The notes under the pieces were generated by a model. The model saw only the letters and a list, made by a program, of their open reading frames with translations, had not been told where the DNA came from and searched no databases. The translations under genes and the position numbers were made by a program. Positions 51,709 through 60,517 of a stretch of 64,000 bases of DNA are shown one piece after another. Positions within the stretch are counted from its first letter, which is position 1; each line of letters opens with the position of its first letter. Origin of the DNA: Yinghuangia sp045039925 (GTDB lineage Bacteria; Actinomycetota; Actinomycetes; Streptomycetales; Streptomycetaceae); NCBI GenBank assembly GCA_045039925.1, contig CP108400.1:744001-808000 (forward strand). The letters are read 5' to 3'.

Positions 51709-52665
51709 TCAGCCCGCCGGGTCCGGGGTCCGGAAGGACCTCCGGTACGCCTGCGGGCTGACGCCCACCGTGCGCCTGAAGCGGTCGCGGAAGGCGGTGG
51801 GCGAGCCGAACCCCGCCTGCACGGCGATGCGTTCGACGGAGTGGGTGGTGGACTCCAGGAGGGACTGCGCGCGGCGTACGCGAGTTCGCTGCAACCACTG
51901 GAGCGGCGTCGTGCCGGTCTGCTCGCGGAAGCGGCGGTTGAGCGTACGGGTGCTCGTGCCGGCCCTGGCGGCGATGTCGTCGAGGCTGAGGTCCTGCCCG
52001 CAGTTGTCCTCCATCCAGCGCAGCAGCGGCTCCATCGCGGATCCGGCCGGCGCCGGAGGCTTCTCGTGCACGATGAACTGCGCCTGGCCGCCCTCGCGTT
52101 CGAGGGGGACGACGGCGAGCCGCGCGGTGTCGGCGGCGACCGCGGAGCCGTAGTCGCGGCGCACCATGTGGAGGCAGAGGTCGAGCCCGGCCGCGGCGCC
52201 CGCCGAGGTGAGGATCTGTCCGTTGTCGACGTACAGGACGTTGGGGTCGACGTCGATGTCGGGGTGCAGTTCGGCGAGGCGGTCCGCGGCCAGCCAGTGG
52301 GTCGTGGCGCGCAGCCCGTCGAGGAGGCCGGTTTCGGCCAGGATCAGCGCCCCGGCGCAGATCGACGCGATGCGGGTGCCGTTGGCCGCGGCCTTGCGCA
52401 GGGCGTCGAGGATCTCGTCCGGCACCGGCGCGCCGAACTCCAGGGTGCCGGGGACGATGACGGTGTCGGCCTGCTCCAGCGCGTCCAGGCCGTACGGCGC
52501 GCGGATCCCGAACAGCGCGGTCTCGACGTCGCGGGTCGCCGCGCACACGATGACGCGGTACCCGGGCCGGCCGTCGGGCAGGCGCGTCAGGCTGAAGACC
52601 TCCATCGGGGTCACGAAGTCGAACGCGATGACCTGCTCGAGGGCGAGAACGGCAACGGTGTGCAT
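51709..52665 (-). CDS. GlxA-family AraC-type regulator (DJ-1/PfpI + helix-turn-helix)
   Basis: A 318-residue regulator. The N-terminal DJ-1/PfpI domain starts MHTVAVLALEQVIAFDFVTPMEVFSL; ASICAGALILAETGLLDGLRATTHW includes the nucleophile-elbow Cys. The C-terminal AraC domain (RWMEDNCGQDLSLDDIAARAGTSTRTLNRRFREQTGTTPLQWL, then VERIAVQAGFGSPTAFRDRFRRTVGVSPQAYRRSF) is complete. ATG 52665 is the conserved start; no ribosome binding site precedes it. The divergent gene encodes a four-segment membrane protein, a possible target. Confidence 0.93.
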   Translation of the reverse strand: MHTVAVLALEQVIAFDFVTPMEVFSLTRLPDGRPGYRVIVCAATRDVETALFGIRAPYGLDALEQADTVIVPGTLEFGAPVPDEILDALRKAAANGTRIASICAGALILAETGLLDGLRATTHWLAADRLAELHPDIDVDPNVLYVDNGQILTSAGAAAGLDLCLHMVRRDYGSAVAADTARLAVVPLEREGGQAQFIVHEKPPAPAGSAMEPLLRWMEDNCGQDLSLDDIAARAGTSTRTLNRRFREQTGTTPLQWLQRTRVRRAQSLLESTTHSVERIAVQAGFGSPTAFRDRFRRTVGVSPQAYRRSFRTPDPAG

Positions 52666-52864
52666 GGCGAAAGAGTAGGTCCCCGCCTGGATCCCGCCAA
52701 CCCCGCCTGACCTGGGTGCCTGTCGATCCGGAGGCGAAATCGCCCCGCATCGCAGTCGTGGCGAGAACCCGTTGGAACCTGTCACTTTCGCCACTTCTTC
52801 GAGGGGCTCGGCGCCGCCTAGCGTCGGTGCCGTCGCCTTGCCGCCTCCCGGGAGAACCGCCGCC

Positions 52865-53344
52865 GTGACCAAGTTCCTGCTGATCCTGCACGTCCTGGCG
52901 GCGATCGTCGCCATCGGACCGGTGACCGTCGCGGCGAGCCGCTTCCCGGTCGAGGCGCGGCGCGCGCTCGCCGATCCGGGCGACCCCGGCGCGGTGTCGT
53001 CGGTACGCCAGTTGCACCGGATCTGCGTGACGTACGCGTTCGTCGGCGCGGCGGTGCCGGTGTTCGGCTTCGGCACCGCGAGCAGCATGGGCGTGCTGGG
53101 CAGCGCCTGGCTGATCGCGTCGATCGTGCTCACCGCCCTGGCCGCCCTCGCGCTCGGTGGCCTGATCCTGCCGCGCCAGGCGGTCATCGTGAACGCGCTG
53201 TACGCGCCTCCGGCCGAACGCGGCCCGCTCCCCGGCCGCGAGGCGACCGTACGCCTGGCCATGTTCACCGGGATCTTCAACATCCTCTGGGCGGTGGTGA
53301 CGATCCTGATGATCGTCCGCCCGGGCTCGACGACCGGCGCCTAG
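52865..53344 (+). CDS. Small four-segment membrane protein, DUF2269-like
   Basis: A 159-residue integral membrane protein with four hydrophobic segments: TKFLLILHVLAAIVAIGPVTVAA, ICVTYAFVGAAVPVFGFG, AWLIASIVLTALAALALGGLIL and FTGIFNILWAVVTILMIV. The leading FLLILHVLAAI with a conserved His is the mark of DUF2269-type proteins. GTG 52865 has GGAGAA with 8-nt spacing. The TetR gene follows 22 bp downstream and may share the transcript or use its own TATTTT (53354-53359). Confidence 0.8.
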   Translation: MTKFLLILHVLAAIVAIGPVTVAASRFPVEARRALADPGDPGAVSSVRQLHRICVTYAFVGAAVPVFGFGTASSMGVLGSAWLIASIVLTALAALALGGLILPRQAVIVNALYAPPAERGPLPGREATVRLAMFTGIFNILWAVVTILMIVRPGSTTGA

Positions 53345-53366
53345 GGCGTCGGGTATTTTCCGGCAC

Positions 53367-53957
53367 ATGGGACGTAAACCAAACCCTGAGCGCCGGTCGG
53401 AGATCTTGCGTGCGGTCGTGGACGAATTGGCACGCACCGGGCTGGGCGACCTGTCGCTGCGCCCGCTTGCCGGGGCGCTGGGGGTGAGCACGTACACGCT
53501 GACCTACCAGTTCGGCTCCAAGGAGGAACTGCTGCGCGCGGTCCTGGAGTTCGTGGAGGCGGAGCAGGTCGGCACGGCGCGCGGGGCGGTGGGGGACGCC
53601 GAGGGGGACGTGGGCGCGGTGGTGGCCGCGTACTGGGAGTGGGTCGCGGTTCCCGAGAATCTGGCGCGCGTACGGCTGGTGTTCGAGGCCCTGACGATCC
53701 CCCGGGTCGCGGACCTGCTCGCCGAGGACTTCCGGGCGCGCCTGATGTCGGCCTGGGTGGAGTTTCTGACGGGCGATCTGGTCGGCGCCGGGATGGCTCG
53801 CGACGACGCGGAGGCCGAGGCCACGATCGCGGCTTCGGCGCTGGCGGGGATGCTGCTCGACCTGCTGGCGACGGGCGACCGCGAGCGCCTGGGGCGCGCC
53901 GCCCAGCGGCTCGCCGGGCAGCTTCACGACCTCCAACTCACCTGCCGGGCCCGGTGA
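53367..53957 (+). CDS. TetR-family regulator
   Basis: A 196-residue regulator: KPNPERRSEILRAVVDELARTGLGDLSLRPLAGALGVSTYTLTYQFGSKEELLRAVLEFVEAE is a standard TetR helix-turn-helix, with YQF in the usual YHHF slot. The C-terminal ligand domain is helical and acidic. ATG 53367 is preceded by TATTTT only 8 bp upstream, which would give a leaderless message. The next gene (F420-type enzyme with membrane helices) is 80 bp downstream and is preceded by a perfect 13-bp inverted repeat, a plausible operator for this regulator. Confidence 0.93.
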   Translation: MGRKPNPERRSEILRAVVDELARTGLGDLSLRPLAGALGVSTYTLTYQFGSKEELLRAVLEFVEAEQVGTARGAVGDAEGDVGAVVAAYWEWVAVPENLARVRLVFEALTIPRVADLLAEDFRARLMSAWVEFLTGDLVGAGMARDDAEAEATIAASALAGMLLDLLATGDRERLGRAAQRLAGQLHDLQLTCRAR

Positions 53958-54002
53958 TCGGCTGAGGACGCCCGGCTGAGAAGGCTCGGCCGGGCAGGCC
54001 GT

Positions 54003-54038
54003 TGCCAATAAACATGACGACTGTTATGTTTATTGGCA
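54003..54038. promoter_or_regulatory. AT-rich palindromic operator abutting a start codon
   Basis: TGCCAATAAACAT (54003-54015), 10-bp spacer GACGACTGTT, ATGTTTATTGGCA (54026-54038): perfect 13-bp arms. The last base is the A of the ATG start codon at 54038. It is very AT-rich against the local background. TetR-type control by the neighbouring gene is likely, with a leaderless transcript. Confidence 0.75.
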
Positions 54039-55144
54039 TGACCACTCCGTGCGCCGCCTCAGTCCGCTCCGCACACTCCTCCGACTCCCCGGCCGACGAC
54101 GCCGGCAAGGCCGCCGAGGCCAAGCGGACCCGCGCCGCTCGCGCTCGTCGCGACGTCGCCCGTCCCGAGGCCGCCGCTCCGCGCCGCGCCCACTCGACGC
54201 GCGCCGAGACGCTGCGCTGGGAGGGCACCGCCTGGGCCGTCGTCGGCGCGGCCTGGATCGCCTCGGCATGGCCGGGCCTCCTCGTCGACTGGGACGGCGG
54301 CGCCGCACCGGCCCTCGCCGGCGGACTCGCCCTGGCCGCCCTCTTCGTCGCGTGGCAGGCCCTCGTCCACGGCACGCCCCTCGGCCGTGTCGGCGAGCGC
54401 GTGCTGCGCGCCCGGCCGGAACGGCGCCGCAAGTCCCGGGCCCACATACGCGCCACCGTCATCGCCGACGCCGTCGTCATCGGCGGGTCCGGGGTCCTGT
54501 GGTGCGTGGCCGCCCGCGAGTTCGCCTGGTCCGAGGCCGTCACCGGCGGTTCCGCGCAGGTCGCGGCGGGCGCGACCTTCCTGGCGTGGGGCGCGCTGCA
54601 CATCCCGGCGGTCCGCCGCCTGCGCGGCGGCCCCGTCGACGTGGACGTGGTCAGCCGCCGCGTGCTGGGGGCCGGCCGGATGACCGTCTCGCCGGCCACC
54701 CCCGAGCAGGCCGCGGCCCTGGACGCGGCCGACGCGCGCCAGCGCAAGGTCCGGACCCGCCGGCTCCAGCGCTGGGTGCTCAACCCCCCGATGCGGATGC
54801 TCGCGTTCTCGGGCGTACTCCCCCACCACGCCGTCATCGAGACGACGGGGCGCAGCACGGGGCAGCGGCGCCGCACGGTCGTCGGGGTGCGCCGCGACCC
54901 GGACTCCGTGGTGTGGCTGGTCGCGGAGCACGGCCGACGTGCGGGGTACGTGCGCAACCTCGTGGCCGATCCGAACGTCCGCGTGCACCTGCGCGGCCGC
55001 TGGCTCCCCGGCGTCGCGGCGCTCGTGCCGGACGACGACGTGGACGCCCGACTCGCCTCCTTCCCGGCGAACCACGCGAAGACGCTCCGCAAGTTCGCCA
55101 CGACGCCCGCCACCGTGCGCATCGATCTCGCCCCGACGGCCTGA
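54038..55144 (+). CDS. Membrane-anchored DUF385 (F420-type nitroreductase) protein
   Basis: A 368-residue fusion. After a basic N-terminus, about four membrane segments (AWAVVGAAWIASAWPGLLV, LAGGLALAALFVAWQALV, VIADAVVIGGSGVLWCVAA, QVAAGATFLAWGALHI) occupy residues ~60-195. A C-terminal split-barrel DUF385 domain follows (HAVIETTGRSTGQRRRTVVGVRRDPDSVVWLVAEHGRRAGYVRNLVADPNVRVHLRGRWLPGVA), which binds coenzyme F420. The fold acts in quinone or nitro-compound reduction, and here it is tethered to the membrane. ATG 54038 is chosen because it directly follows a palindromic operator; no ribosome binding site is present. Confidence 0.85.
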   Translation: MTTPCAASVRSAHSSDSPADDAGKAAEAKRTRAARARRDVARPEAAAPRRAHSTRAETLRWEGTAWAVVGAAWIASAWPGLLVDWDGGAAPALAGGLALAALFVAWQALVHGTPLGRVGERVLRARPERRRKSRAHIRATVIADAVVIGGSGVLWCVAAREFAWSEAVTGGSAQVAAGATFLAWGALHIPAVRRLRGGPVDVDVVSRRVLGAGRMTVSPATPEQAAALDAADARQRKVRTRRLQRWVLNPPMRMLAFSGVLPHHAVIETTGRSTGQRRRTVVGVRRDPDSVVWLVAEHGRRAGYVRNLVADPNVRVHLRGRWLPGVAALVPDDDVDARLASFPANHAKTLRKFATTPATVRIDLAPTA

Positions 55145-55167
55145 CCCGCCTGGCTGCCCGACCGCTC

Positions 55168-55194
55168 GCGCGGCTTCCGCTCCGGAAGCCGCGC
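55168..55194. terminator. Bidirectional hairpin terminator
   Basis: GCGCGGCTTCC (55168-55178), loop GCTCC, GGAAGCCGCGC (55184-55194): a perfect 11-bp stem between convergent genes. Confidence 0.9.
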
Positions 55195-55195
55195 C

Positions 55196-56665
55196 TCAGT
55201 GGCCGGGAGGTTTGGGCGGGCGGGCGCCGGCGGTACGCAGCGGGCGTACCGCACGCGCCGACACCGCGACGCACGGGGTGTCCTGCTCGCGGGCCACGAG
55301 CATCACGAACTCGGCGCCCGCGTAAGGCGGTCCGAACAGGACCGCCGCACAGGCGCGTGGCCGCCAAGGGGTCGGGTGCCACATAGGCGTGTAGGCGTAC
55401 TGCGGGACCGCGGAAGTGGTCGCGGCCTTCTTCGCGAGATCGACGCCCTCGGGCCCGGGCGACGGCGGGTAGGCCCCGAACGGCGTGGCCCAGTACTCGA
55501 CCTTCGTCCGGAACAGCGGCCAGCCGCGCGCCTCGTCGTCGTCCGCGTACACCTGCACGGTCTGGTTGTCGACGAACAGCACCTGCACCCGCAGCGTGGC
55601 CACCGCCGCACCGCCCGGGCGGAGACGCCTCGCGCGCCTGCGGACGCGCAGCGCTCCCGTGGTCAGCATGAGGCCCGGCACGATGCACACCAGGATCCCG
55701 AGCCACCACGTGATTCCGTCGAAGCGCTCGTCGGCCAGCCGGGTCCAGTCACCGTCGACCAGGACGCCGACCCGGTCGCCCTCCTCGCGCTCGTAGTCGT
55801 CGCCCTCCGACACGCGGTTCTCGGCCTCGCCGTCGACCCGCACGGTGGCGGTCGTGTCGTCGACATCGACGATCGTCGCCCACACCCTGTCGGCACGCCG
55901 GGCATGGGCACGATCGTCCGCGAAGGCGTCGAGCAGCCCCCACACGCACAGCCCGCTCAGGACGAGCGCGCCGAGGCCGAACACGAGGCGCAGCACGGCA
56001 CGTTGCACGGTACGTCCGAGGACGGCCGCGGGCACCGCGTGGGACACCGCCCCGGCGGCCTCCTCTGCGGCGTAGCGCTGATCTCGTACGCGCGTGACGC
56101 GCACCGCCGAGGTCACGACCGCCCACGCGAGGCCGACGAGCAGCAGCCACCAGGGCCAGGTGGCGCCGATGTCCTCGGGGCGCGGCGGGTAGAGGACGAG
56201 CGCCAGGCCGAGGCCGATGAAGGCGCCGACGACCGCCAGGACCGGCTGGGCGAACAGGGCCGCGACGGCCAGCAGGAGTCCGCCGAGCAGGACGTACAGG
56301 ACCCATTCCGGGCCGCACTCCCCGGCGTTGGAGTCGCACGCGGAGTCGACCGGCAGCGAGCCGAGGCCCACGACGCCGACGACGATTGCCGCCACCGGCA
56401 CGTACGGAGTCGTCCACCGCGGCGCCCGGATCGCCGCCCAGAGATGGGCGGCGGCGGTGGTCCACGGGCGCGTGCCCGACGGCACGGCCTCGGGCGGCAG
56501 CGGGATGGGCGCCCGCGTGTCGGGCTGCGGCGCGCCGCCGAGAGGCACACCGAAGGGGTACTGCGGCGGCACCGCGTGCTGCTGCCATGCCTGCTGCTGT
56601 TCCCAGGCCTGCTGCGGCCACGGCGGGTGCTGCCCGGGCTGCTGTGGCGGGAACGGCGAGTTCAC
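55196..56665 (-). CDS. Multi-pass membrane protein with DUF3592-like domain
   Basis: A 489-residue protein. The N-terminus (1-~80) is Pro/Gln-rich (QQPGQHPPWPQQAWEQQQAW). Several membrane segments follow (PYVPVAAIVVGVVGLGSL, WVLYVLLGGLLLAVAALFAQPVLAVVGAFIGLGLALVL, WPWWLLLVGLAWAVVTSAV, LVFGLGALVLSGLCVWGLLDAF). A soluble domain RVWATIVDVDDTTATVRVDGEAENRVSEGDDYE then precedes another segment (WWLGILVCIVPGLML). This arrangement is typical of actinomycete DUF3592-type proteins. GTG 56665 has no ribosome binding site, but CATACT lies about 10 nt upstream, consistent with a leaderless transcript. Function unknown. Confidence 0.75.
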   Translation of the reverse strand: MNSPFPPQQPGQHPPWPQQAWEQQQAWQQHAVPPQYPFGVPLGGAPQPDTRAPIPLPPEAVPSGTRPWTTAAAHLWAAIRAPRWTTPYVPVAAIVVGVVGLGSLPVDSACDSNAGECGPEWVLYVLLGGLLLAVAALFAQPVLAVVGAFIGLGLALVLYPPRPEDIGATWPWWLLLVGLAWAVVTSAVRVTRVRDQRYAAEEAAGAVSHAVPAAVLGRTVQRAVLRLVFGLGALVLSGLCVWGLLDAFADDRAHARRADRVWATIVDVDDTTATVRVDGEAENRVSEGDDYEREEGDRVGVLVDGDWTRLADERFDGITWWLGILVCIVPGLMLTTGALRVRRRARRLRPGGAAVATLRVQVLFVDNQTVQVYADDDEARGWPLFRTKVEYWATPFGAYPPSPGPEGVDLAKKAATTSAVPQYAYTPMWHPTPWRPRACAAVLFGPPYAGAEFVMLVAREQDTPCVAVSARAVRPLRTAGARPPKPPGH

Positions 56666-56809
56666 CTGGGCAGTATGGCGAAACGGCGTCGGTCCCGCTT
56701 GATGTCCGTCCGATGTCCGCTTGATGTCGACGCCGGTTCGGGATAGGACACAAGGGAATTGACGACCCGTCATATGTCCGGCCGGTGCGGCCGGGGATCG
56801 GATGCCGCC

Positions 56810-57991
56810 ATGACCCGAGCTGGTGCCGTGCCCGCAGAGGACGCCCTTCCCGCCGACCGCGCGGTCCATCCGTTCCGGATCGACGTGCCGGACACCGTGC
56901 TGGACGACCTGCGCGACCGCCTCGCGCGCACGCGGTGGCCGGAGCCGGTGCCGGGCACGGGGTGGGACGCGGGCACGGACACCGCGTACCTGCGCGACCT
57001 GTGCGCCTACTGGCAGGACGGGTACGACTGGCGGCGGCACGAGGCGGAGCTGAACGCCCACCCGAACTTCCGGACCGAGGTCGACAACCAGCCGCTGCAC
57101 TTCCTGCACGTACGCTCGGCCGACCCCGACGCGCTGCCGCTCGTCGTCAGCCACGGCTGGCCCGGCTCGGTCGCGGAGTTCCTCAAGGTCATCGGCCCGC
57201 TGACCGCACCCGGTCCGGACGCGTTCCACGTCGTGTGCCCGTCGCTGCCCGGCTACGGCTGGTCGAGCCCGGTCCGCGAGGCCGGCTGGGGGCCGGCGCG
57301 CATGGCGTCCGCCCTCGCCGAGCTGATGGACCGGCTCGGGTACGCGCGGTACGGCGCCCAGGGCGGCGACTGGGGCTCCATCGTCTCCACCGAACTGGCC
57401 CGCGCCCACCCGTCGCGCGTCGCGGGCCTGCACGTGAACCTGCTCATCGCGGGACCGGGACCGGACGACGACCCCGCCGACTTCACCGACGCGGAACGCG
57501 CCTCGCTCGCGCGCATGCGGGAGTTGGGCCGCACCGAGGCCGGCTACCTGCGCCAGCAGGCCACCAGGCCGTACACGCTCGGACACGGCCTCGTGGACTC
57601 GCCCGCCGGGCTCGCGTCGTGGATCGTCGAGAAGTTCCGCGGCTGGAGCGACTGCGGCGGGGACGTGGAGAGCCGGTTCACGCGCGACGAGTTGCTCACG
57701 AACATCACGCTGTACTGGGTGACGGCGACCGCGCACTCGGCCGCGCGGCTGTACTACGAGAACGCGCAGACGGTGTCGCCGACGGCCGGGCAGCGCGTCG
57801 AGGTGCCGACCGGGTGCGCGTACTTCCCCGCCGAGAAGCTCGGCACGCCGTCGCGGCGCTGGGCGGAGCGGCAGTACAACATCACGCACTGGACCGACAT
57901 GCCCGCGGGCGGCCACTTCGCCGCGATGGAGGAACCGGAGGCGCTGGTCGACGACATCCGGACCTTCTTCCGCCCCTTGCGCGGCAAGTGA
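56810..57991 (+). CDS. Epoxide hydrolase (EHN + alpha/beta hydrolase)
   Basis: A 393-residue enzyme. The N-terminal EHN domain is PFRIDVPDTVLDDLRDRLARTRWPEPVPGTGWDAGTDTAYLRDLCAYWQDGYDWRRHEAELNAHPNF. The hydrolase core has the oxyanion motif SHGWPGSVAEF, the nucleophile D187 in GAQGGDWGSIV, and the general-base His in DMPAGGHFAAMEEPE. It is a full-length microsomal-type epoxide hydrolase, opening epoxides to diols. ATG 56810 is preferred over ATG 56774 because the extra residues are not family-like, although the ribosome binding site is weak. It appears monocistronic. Confidence 0.93.
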   Translation: MTRAGAVPAEDALPADRAVHPFRIDVPDTVLDDLRDRLARTRWPEPVPGTGWDAGTDTAYLRDLCAYWQDGYDWRRHEAELNAHPNFRTEVDNQPLHFLHVRSADPDALPLVVSHGWPGSVAEFLKVIGPLTAPGPDAFHVVCPSLPGYGWSSPVREAGWGPARMASALAELMDRLGYARYGAQGGDWGSIVSTELARAHPSRVAGLHVNLLIAGPGPDDDPADFTDAERASLARMRELGRTEAGYLRQQATRPYTLGHGLVDSPAGLASWIVEKFRGWSDCGGDVESRFTRDELLTNITLYWVTATAHSAARLYYENAQTVSPTAGQRVEVPTGCAYFPAEKLGTPSRRWAERQYNITHWTDMPAGGHFAAMEEPEALVDDIRTFFRPLRGK

Positions 57992-58130
57992 CCGGATTCG
58001 GCGGGTGGCGCGCGCCGGGGAGGCGCACAACGTGACTGGCTGGTAACCACTCGTAGGGGTGGGCGGCTCATCATGGTGCGGCCGCGAATGGGTAGGGTGA
58101 CCCCTGCCCTAAACCCGACCGGGGGAAGCC

Positions 58131-58805
58131 GTGCTGATCTACCACTTCATGCATCGCGTCGTCGCACCGACCTCGCGGGCGATTTGGCGTCCCCACGTCG
58201 AGGGGACCGAGAACGTCCCGAAGACCGGTGGTGTGATCATCGCCAGCAACCACCTGTCGTTCTGCGACAGCCTGGTCATCCCGATCGTCGCGCCGCGTCA
58301 AGTGACATTCCTGGCCAAGGCCGAGTACTTCGACGGCAAGGGCGTCAAGGGCGCCGCGAGCCGGGCGTTCTTCGAGGGGCTCGGGGCGGTCCCGGTGCCG
58401 CGCGAGCAGAAGCGCGGCGCGATGGCGGCGCTGGAGGCCGGCAAGGGCGTGCTGGACCGCGGGATGGCGTTCGGCATCTACCCGGAGGGCACCCGCTCGC
58501 TCGACGGCCGGCTGTACCGGGGCAAGACCGGCGTCGCGTGGCTGGCCCTGACCGCCCGGGTCCCGGTCGTGCCGGTGGGCGTCATCGACACCGACAAGGT
58601 CCAGCCGGTCGGCACGCGCATCCCCAAGTTCAAGCCGAAGGCCCTTGTGCGCTTCGGCGAGCCGCTGGACTTCTCGGCGCACTACGAGCGCAAGGACGTG
58701 GCCAAGGCCCGCCGCGAGGTCACCGACGAGATCATGGACGCGATCCAGAAGCTCTCGGGGCAGGAGCCCGCGGGCGTCTACAACGAGCGGCCGACCGAGG
58801 TCTGA
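58131..58805 (+). CDS. plsC: 1-acyl-sn-glycerol-3-phosphate acyltransferase (PlsC family)
   Basis: A 224-residue acyltransferase for phosphatidic acid synthesis. Motif I NHLSFCD (H41, D46), motif II around FLAKAEYFDGKGVKG, motif III YPEGTRS (E119-R122), motif IV VPVVPVGVI. GTG 58131 follows GGGGGAA with short spacing. Streptomycetes carry several PlsC homologues, so a specialised lipid role is possible. Its stop region merges with a 17-bp inverted repeat and an 18-bp tandem array shared with the convergent gene. Confidence 0.93.
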   Translation: MLIYHFMHRVVAPTSRAIWRPHVEGTENVPKTGGVIIASNHLSFCDSLVIPIVAPRQVTFLAKAEYFDGKGVKGAASRAFFEGLGAVPVPREQKRGAMAALEAGKGVLDRGMAFGIYPEGTRSLDGRLYRGKTGVAWLALTARVPVVPVGVIDTDKVQPVGTRIPKFKPKALVRFGEPLDFSAHYERKDVAKARREVTDEIMDAIQKLSGQEPAGVYNERPTEV

Positions 58806-58832
58806 GCCGCGGGGTCGGGTACGTCCGCCGCT

Positions 58833-58911
58833 GCCGGACTCACCGGGTGCGCCCGGCACGCCCGGCGAGCCCGACACATGCGGTGGGTCCGACACACCCG
58901 GTGAGTCCGGC
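58833..58911. terminator. Long inverted repeat between convergent genes
   Basis: GCCGGACTCACCGGGTG (58833-58849) is the perfect reverse complement of CACCCGGTGAGTCCGGC (58895-58911): a 17-bp stem with a 45-nt loop that overlaps an 18-bp tandem array. It is probably a bidirectional terminator. Confidence 0.7.
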
Positions 58912-58918
58912 GGCGTCA
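58847..58918. repeat. 18-bp tandem array, 4 copies, ending at a stop codon
   Basis: GTGCGCCCGGCACGCCCG, GCGAGCCCGACACATGCG, GTGGGTCCGACACACCCG, GTGAGTCCGGCGGCGTCA. The final TCA is the minus-strand stop (TGA) of the peptide-binding protein gene. Confidence 0.75.
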
Positions 58919-60493
58919 GGCGCGCAGCGCCAGGCGGTCGTACAGCACCGTGCCGTCGTTGAACATCGTGACGTCCGCCAGAGTGCCCTTGTGCGCCACC
59001 GCCGCGACGGCGTTCTGGAACACCCAGACGGGCAGGTCGGCGTCGAGGCGGCGCTGCACCTCGGCGTACGCCGCGGCGCGTACCGCCGGATCGGTGCTGC
59101 CCCGGCCGGTGTCGAGGGCCCGGTCGACGTCCGCGTTGCGGTACCCGGTCCACGCCGACGCGCCGCCGCTGTGCAGGAACGTGTGGAGCGCGGGCTCCGG
59201 GTCGTCGATCCAGAGGGTGAACACCGACGCCTGGAAGTCGCGGGAGATCTGGGTCTTGAGGGTCATCGCGCCCGGCTCCAGGGTCTCGATCCGCATCGAG
59301 GCGTTCCGCAGCGTCTGCAGCCGCGACTGGATGTACTCGGCGGTCTTCACGCTCGGCGGTGACGCGTACGTGGTGAACGTGAAGTCGAGCGGCCGGCCGT
59401 CCGCGGCGAGCGCGTCCAGGAGGCGCTGCGCCTCGGCCGTGTCGTCGTCCGGGGTGCGGGACGCCGGATCGTGGAAGGCCGTCCCCGGCGCGAACATCCC
59501 GCGGGCGGCGGGCGCCTTGCCCTGGTACACCACGGAGTTGAACCCCTCCGCGCTGAGCGCGAGGACGACGGCACGCCGCGCCCGAGGGTCGTCGAACGGC
59601 GGCCGGGCGGAGTTGAAGACCACCATCTTGCCGCCGGAGAGGTCGAGTTGCTCGACGGTGACGCCGTCCTTCCGCCCCTTGTCGATGAGCTGGTAGTCGA
59701 CCGTGACCATGGCGGTGGCGCCGCCGGCGGCAACCGTCGCCATCGCCTGCTGGATGTCCGGGACGACCTTGAAGGTGACGCGGTCGAGTGCGGGCCTGCC
59801 CGGCTGCCAATACGTGGGACTGCGCTCCAGCACCATCTGCGCGTCGCGCTGCCACTGCTTGAGCACGAACGGCCCTGCCCCGACGGGGTTGGCTCCGAAG
59901 CCCTTCGGGTCCTTGCGGTAGGCCTCGGGCGATCCGATGTACGTCAGGTTCTTCGCCACCACCCGGTCGAAGTGCGCGTTGGGCGAAGGAAGTTCGATGC
60001 GCAGGGCAAGCGGCTCGACGACCTGGAGGCGCAGCCCGGCCGCACTCGACACCTGCGGCGAGCGGGTGGCCGGGTCCGCGTGGCGCTGGTAGGTGAAGCG
60101 CACGGCCTCCGCGTCGAAGGGAGTGCCGTCCGAGAACCGGACGCCGGGCCGGATCCGCAGCGTCCAGACGCGCCCGTCGTCGGAGGCGGTGATGCTCTCG
60201 CCGATGCCGGGGCTGACCCGGCCCGTCTTGGGGTCCATCCAGAACAGCACGTCGTAGAGCGCGGCGAGGCGGTTGCCGTCGCCGACTCCGGTGACCGCGG
60301 CGGCGGTCGGATCCAGCCCGCGGGCCGCCTCGGTGGGCAGCAGGATCGTGGCGGAACCGCCTTGCCGGGGCGGGCCGGACGCGGAGGCGGAGCCGGAGTC
60401 GCCGCCGCCTCCGCCGCATGCGGAGACGAGGGCGAGTGCGAGGGCGGCTGCTGTGGCGGCGAGGGCACGCCGAGGTGTTCGGAACGTACGCAT
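58916..60493 (-). CDS. Family 5 peptide/nickel-type substrate-binding lipoprotein
   Basis: A 525-residue lipoprotein: signal with lipobox LVSAC followed by a Gly/Ser run, then the SBP_bac_5 fold (GGSATILLPTEAARGLDPTAAAV; ITASDDGRVWTLRIRPGVRFSDGTPFDAEAVRFTYQRHAD; NPVGAGPFVLKQWQRDAQMVLERSPTYW). Members bind oligopeptides or other solutes for ABC importers. No permease or ATPase genes are adjacent. It lies 24 bp downstream of the amidohydrolase gene in a TetR-amidohydrolase-SBP unit, so the ligand may be the amidohydrolase's substrate. That is inference. Start ATG 60493. Confidence 0.92.
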   Translation of the reverse strand: MRTFRTPRRALAATAAALALALVSACGGGGGDSGSASASGPPRQGGSATILLPTEAARGLDPTAAAVTGVGDGNRLAALYDVLFWMDPKTGRVSPGIGESITASDDGRVWTLRIRPGVRFSDGTPFDAEAVRFTYQRHADPATRSPQVSSAAGLRLQVVEPLALRIELPSPNAHFDRVVAKNLTYIGSPEAYRKDPKGFGANPVGAGPFVLKQWQRDAQMVLERSPTYWQPGRPALDRVTFKVVPDIQQAMATVAAGGATAMVTVDYQLIDKGRKDGVTVEQLDLSGGKMVVFNSARPPFDDPRARRAVVLALSAEGFNSVVYQGKAPAARGMFAPGTAFHDPASRTPDDDTAEAQRLLDALAADGRPLDFTFTTYASPPSVKTAEYIQSRLQTLRNASMRIETLEPGAMTLKTQISRDFQASVFTLWIDDPEPALHTFLHSGGASAWTGYRNADVDRALDTGRGSTDPAVRAAAYAEVQRRLDADLPVWVFQNAVAAVAHKGTLADVTMFNDGTVLYDRLALRA

Positions 60494-60517
60494 GGGGGAC
60501 TCCCGTCGGTCCGGAGG

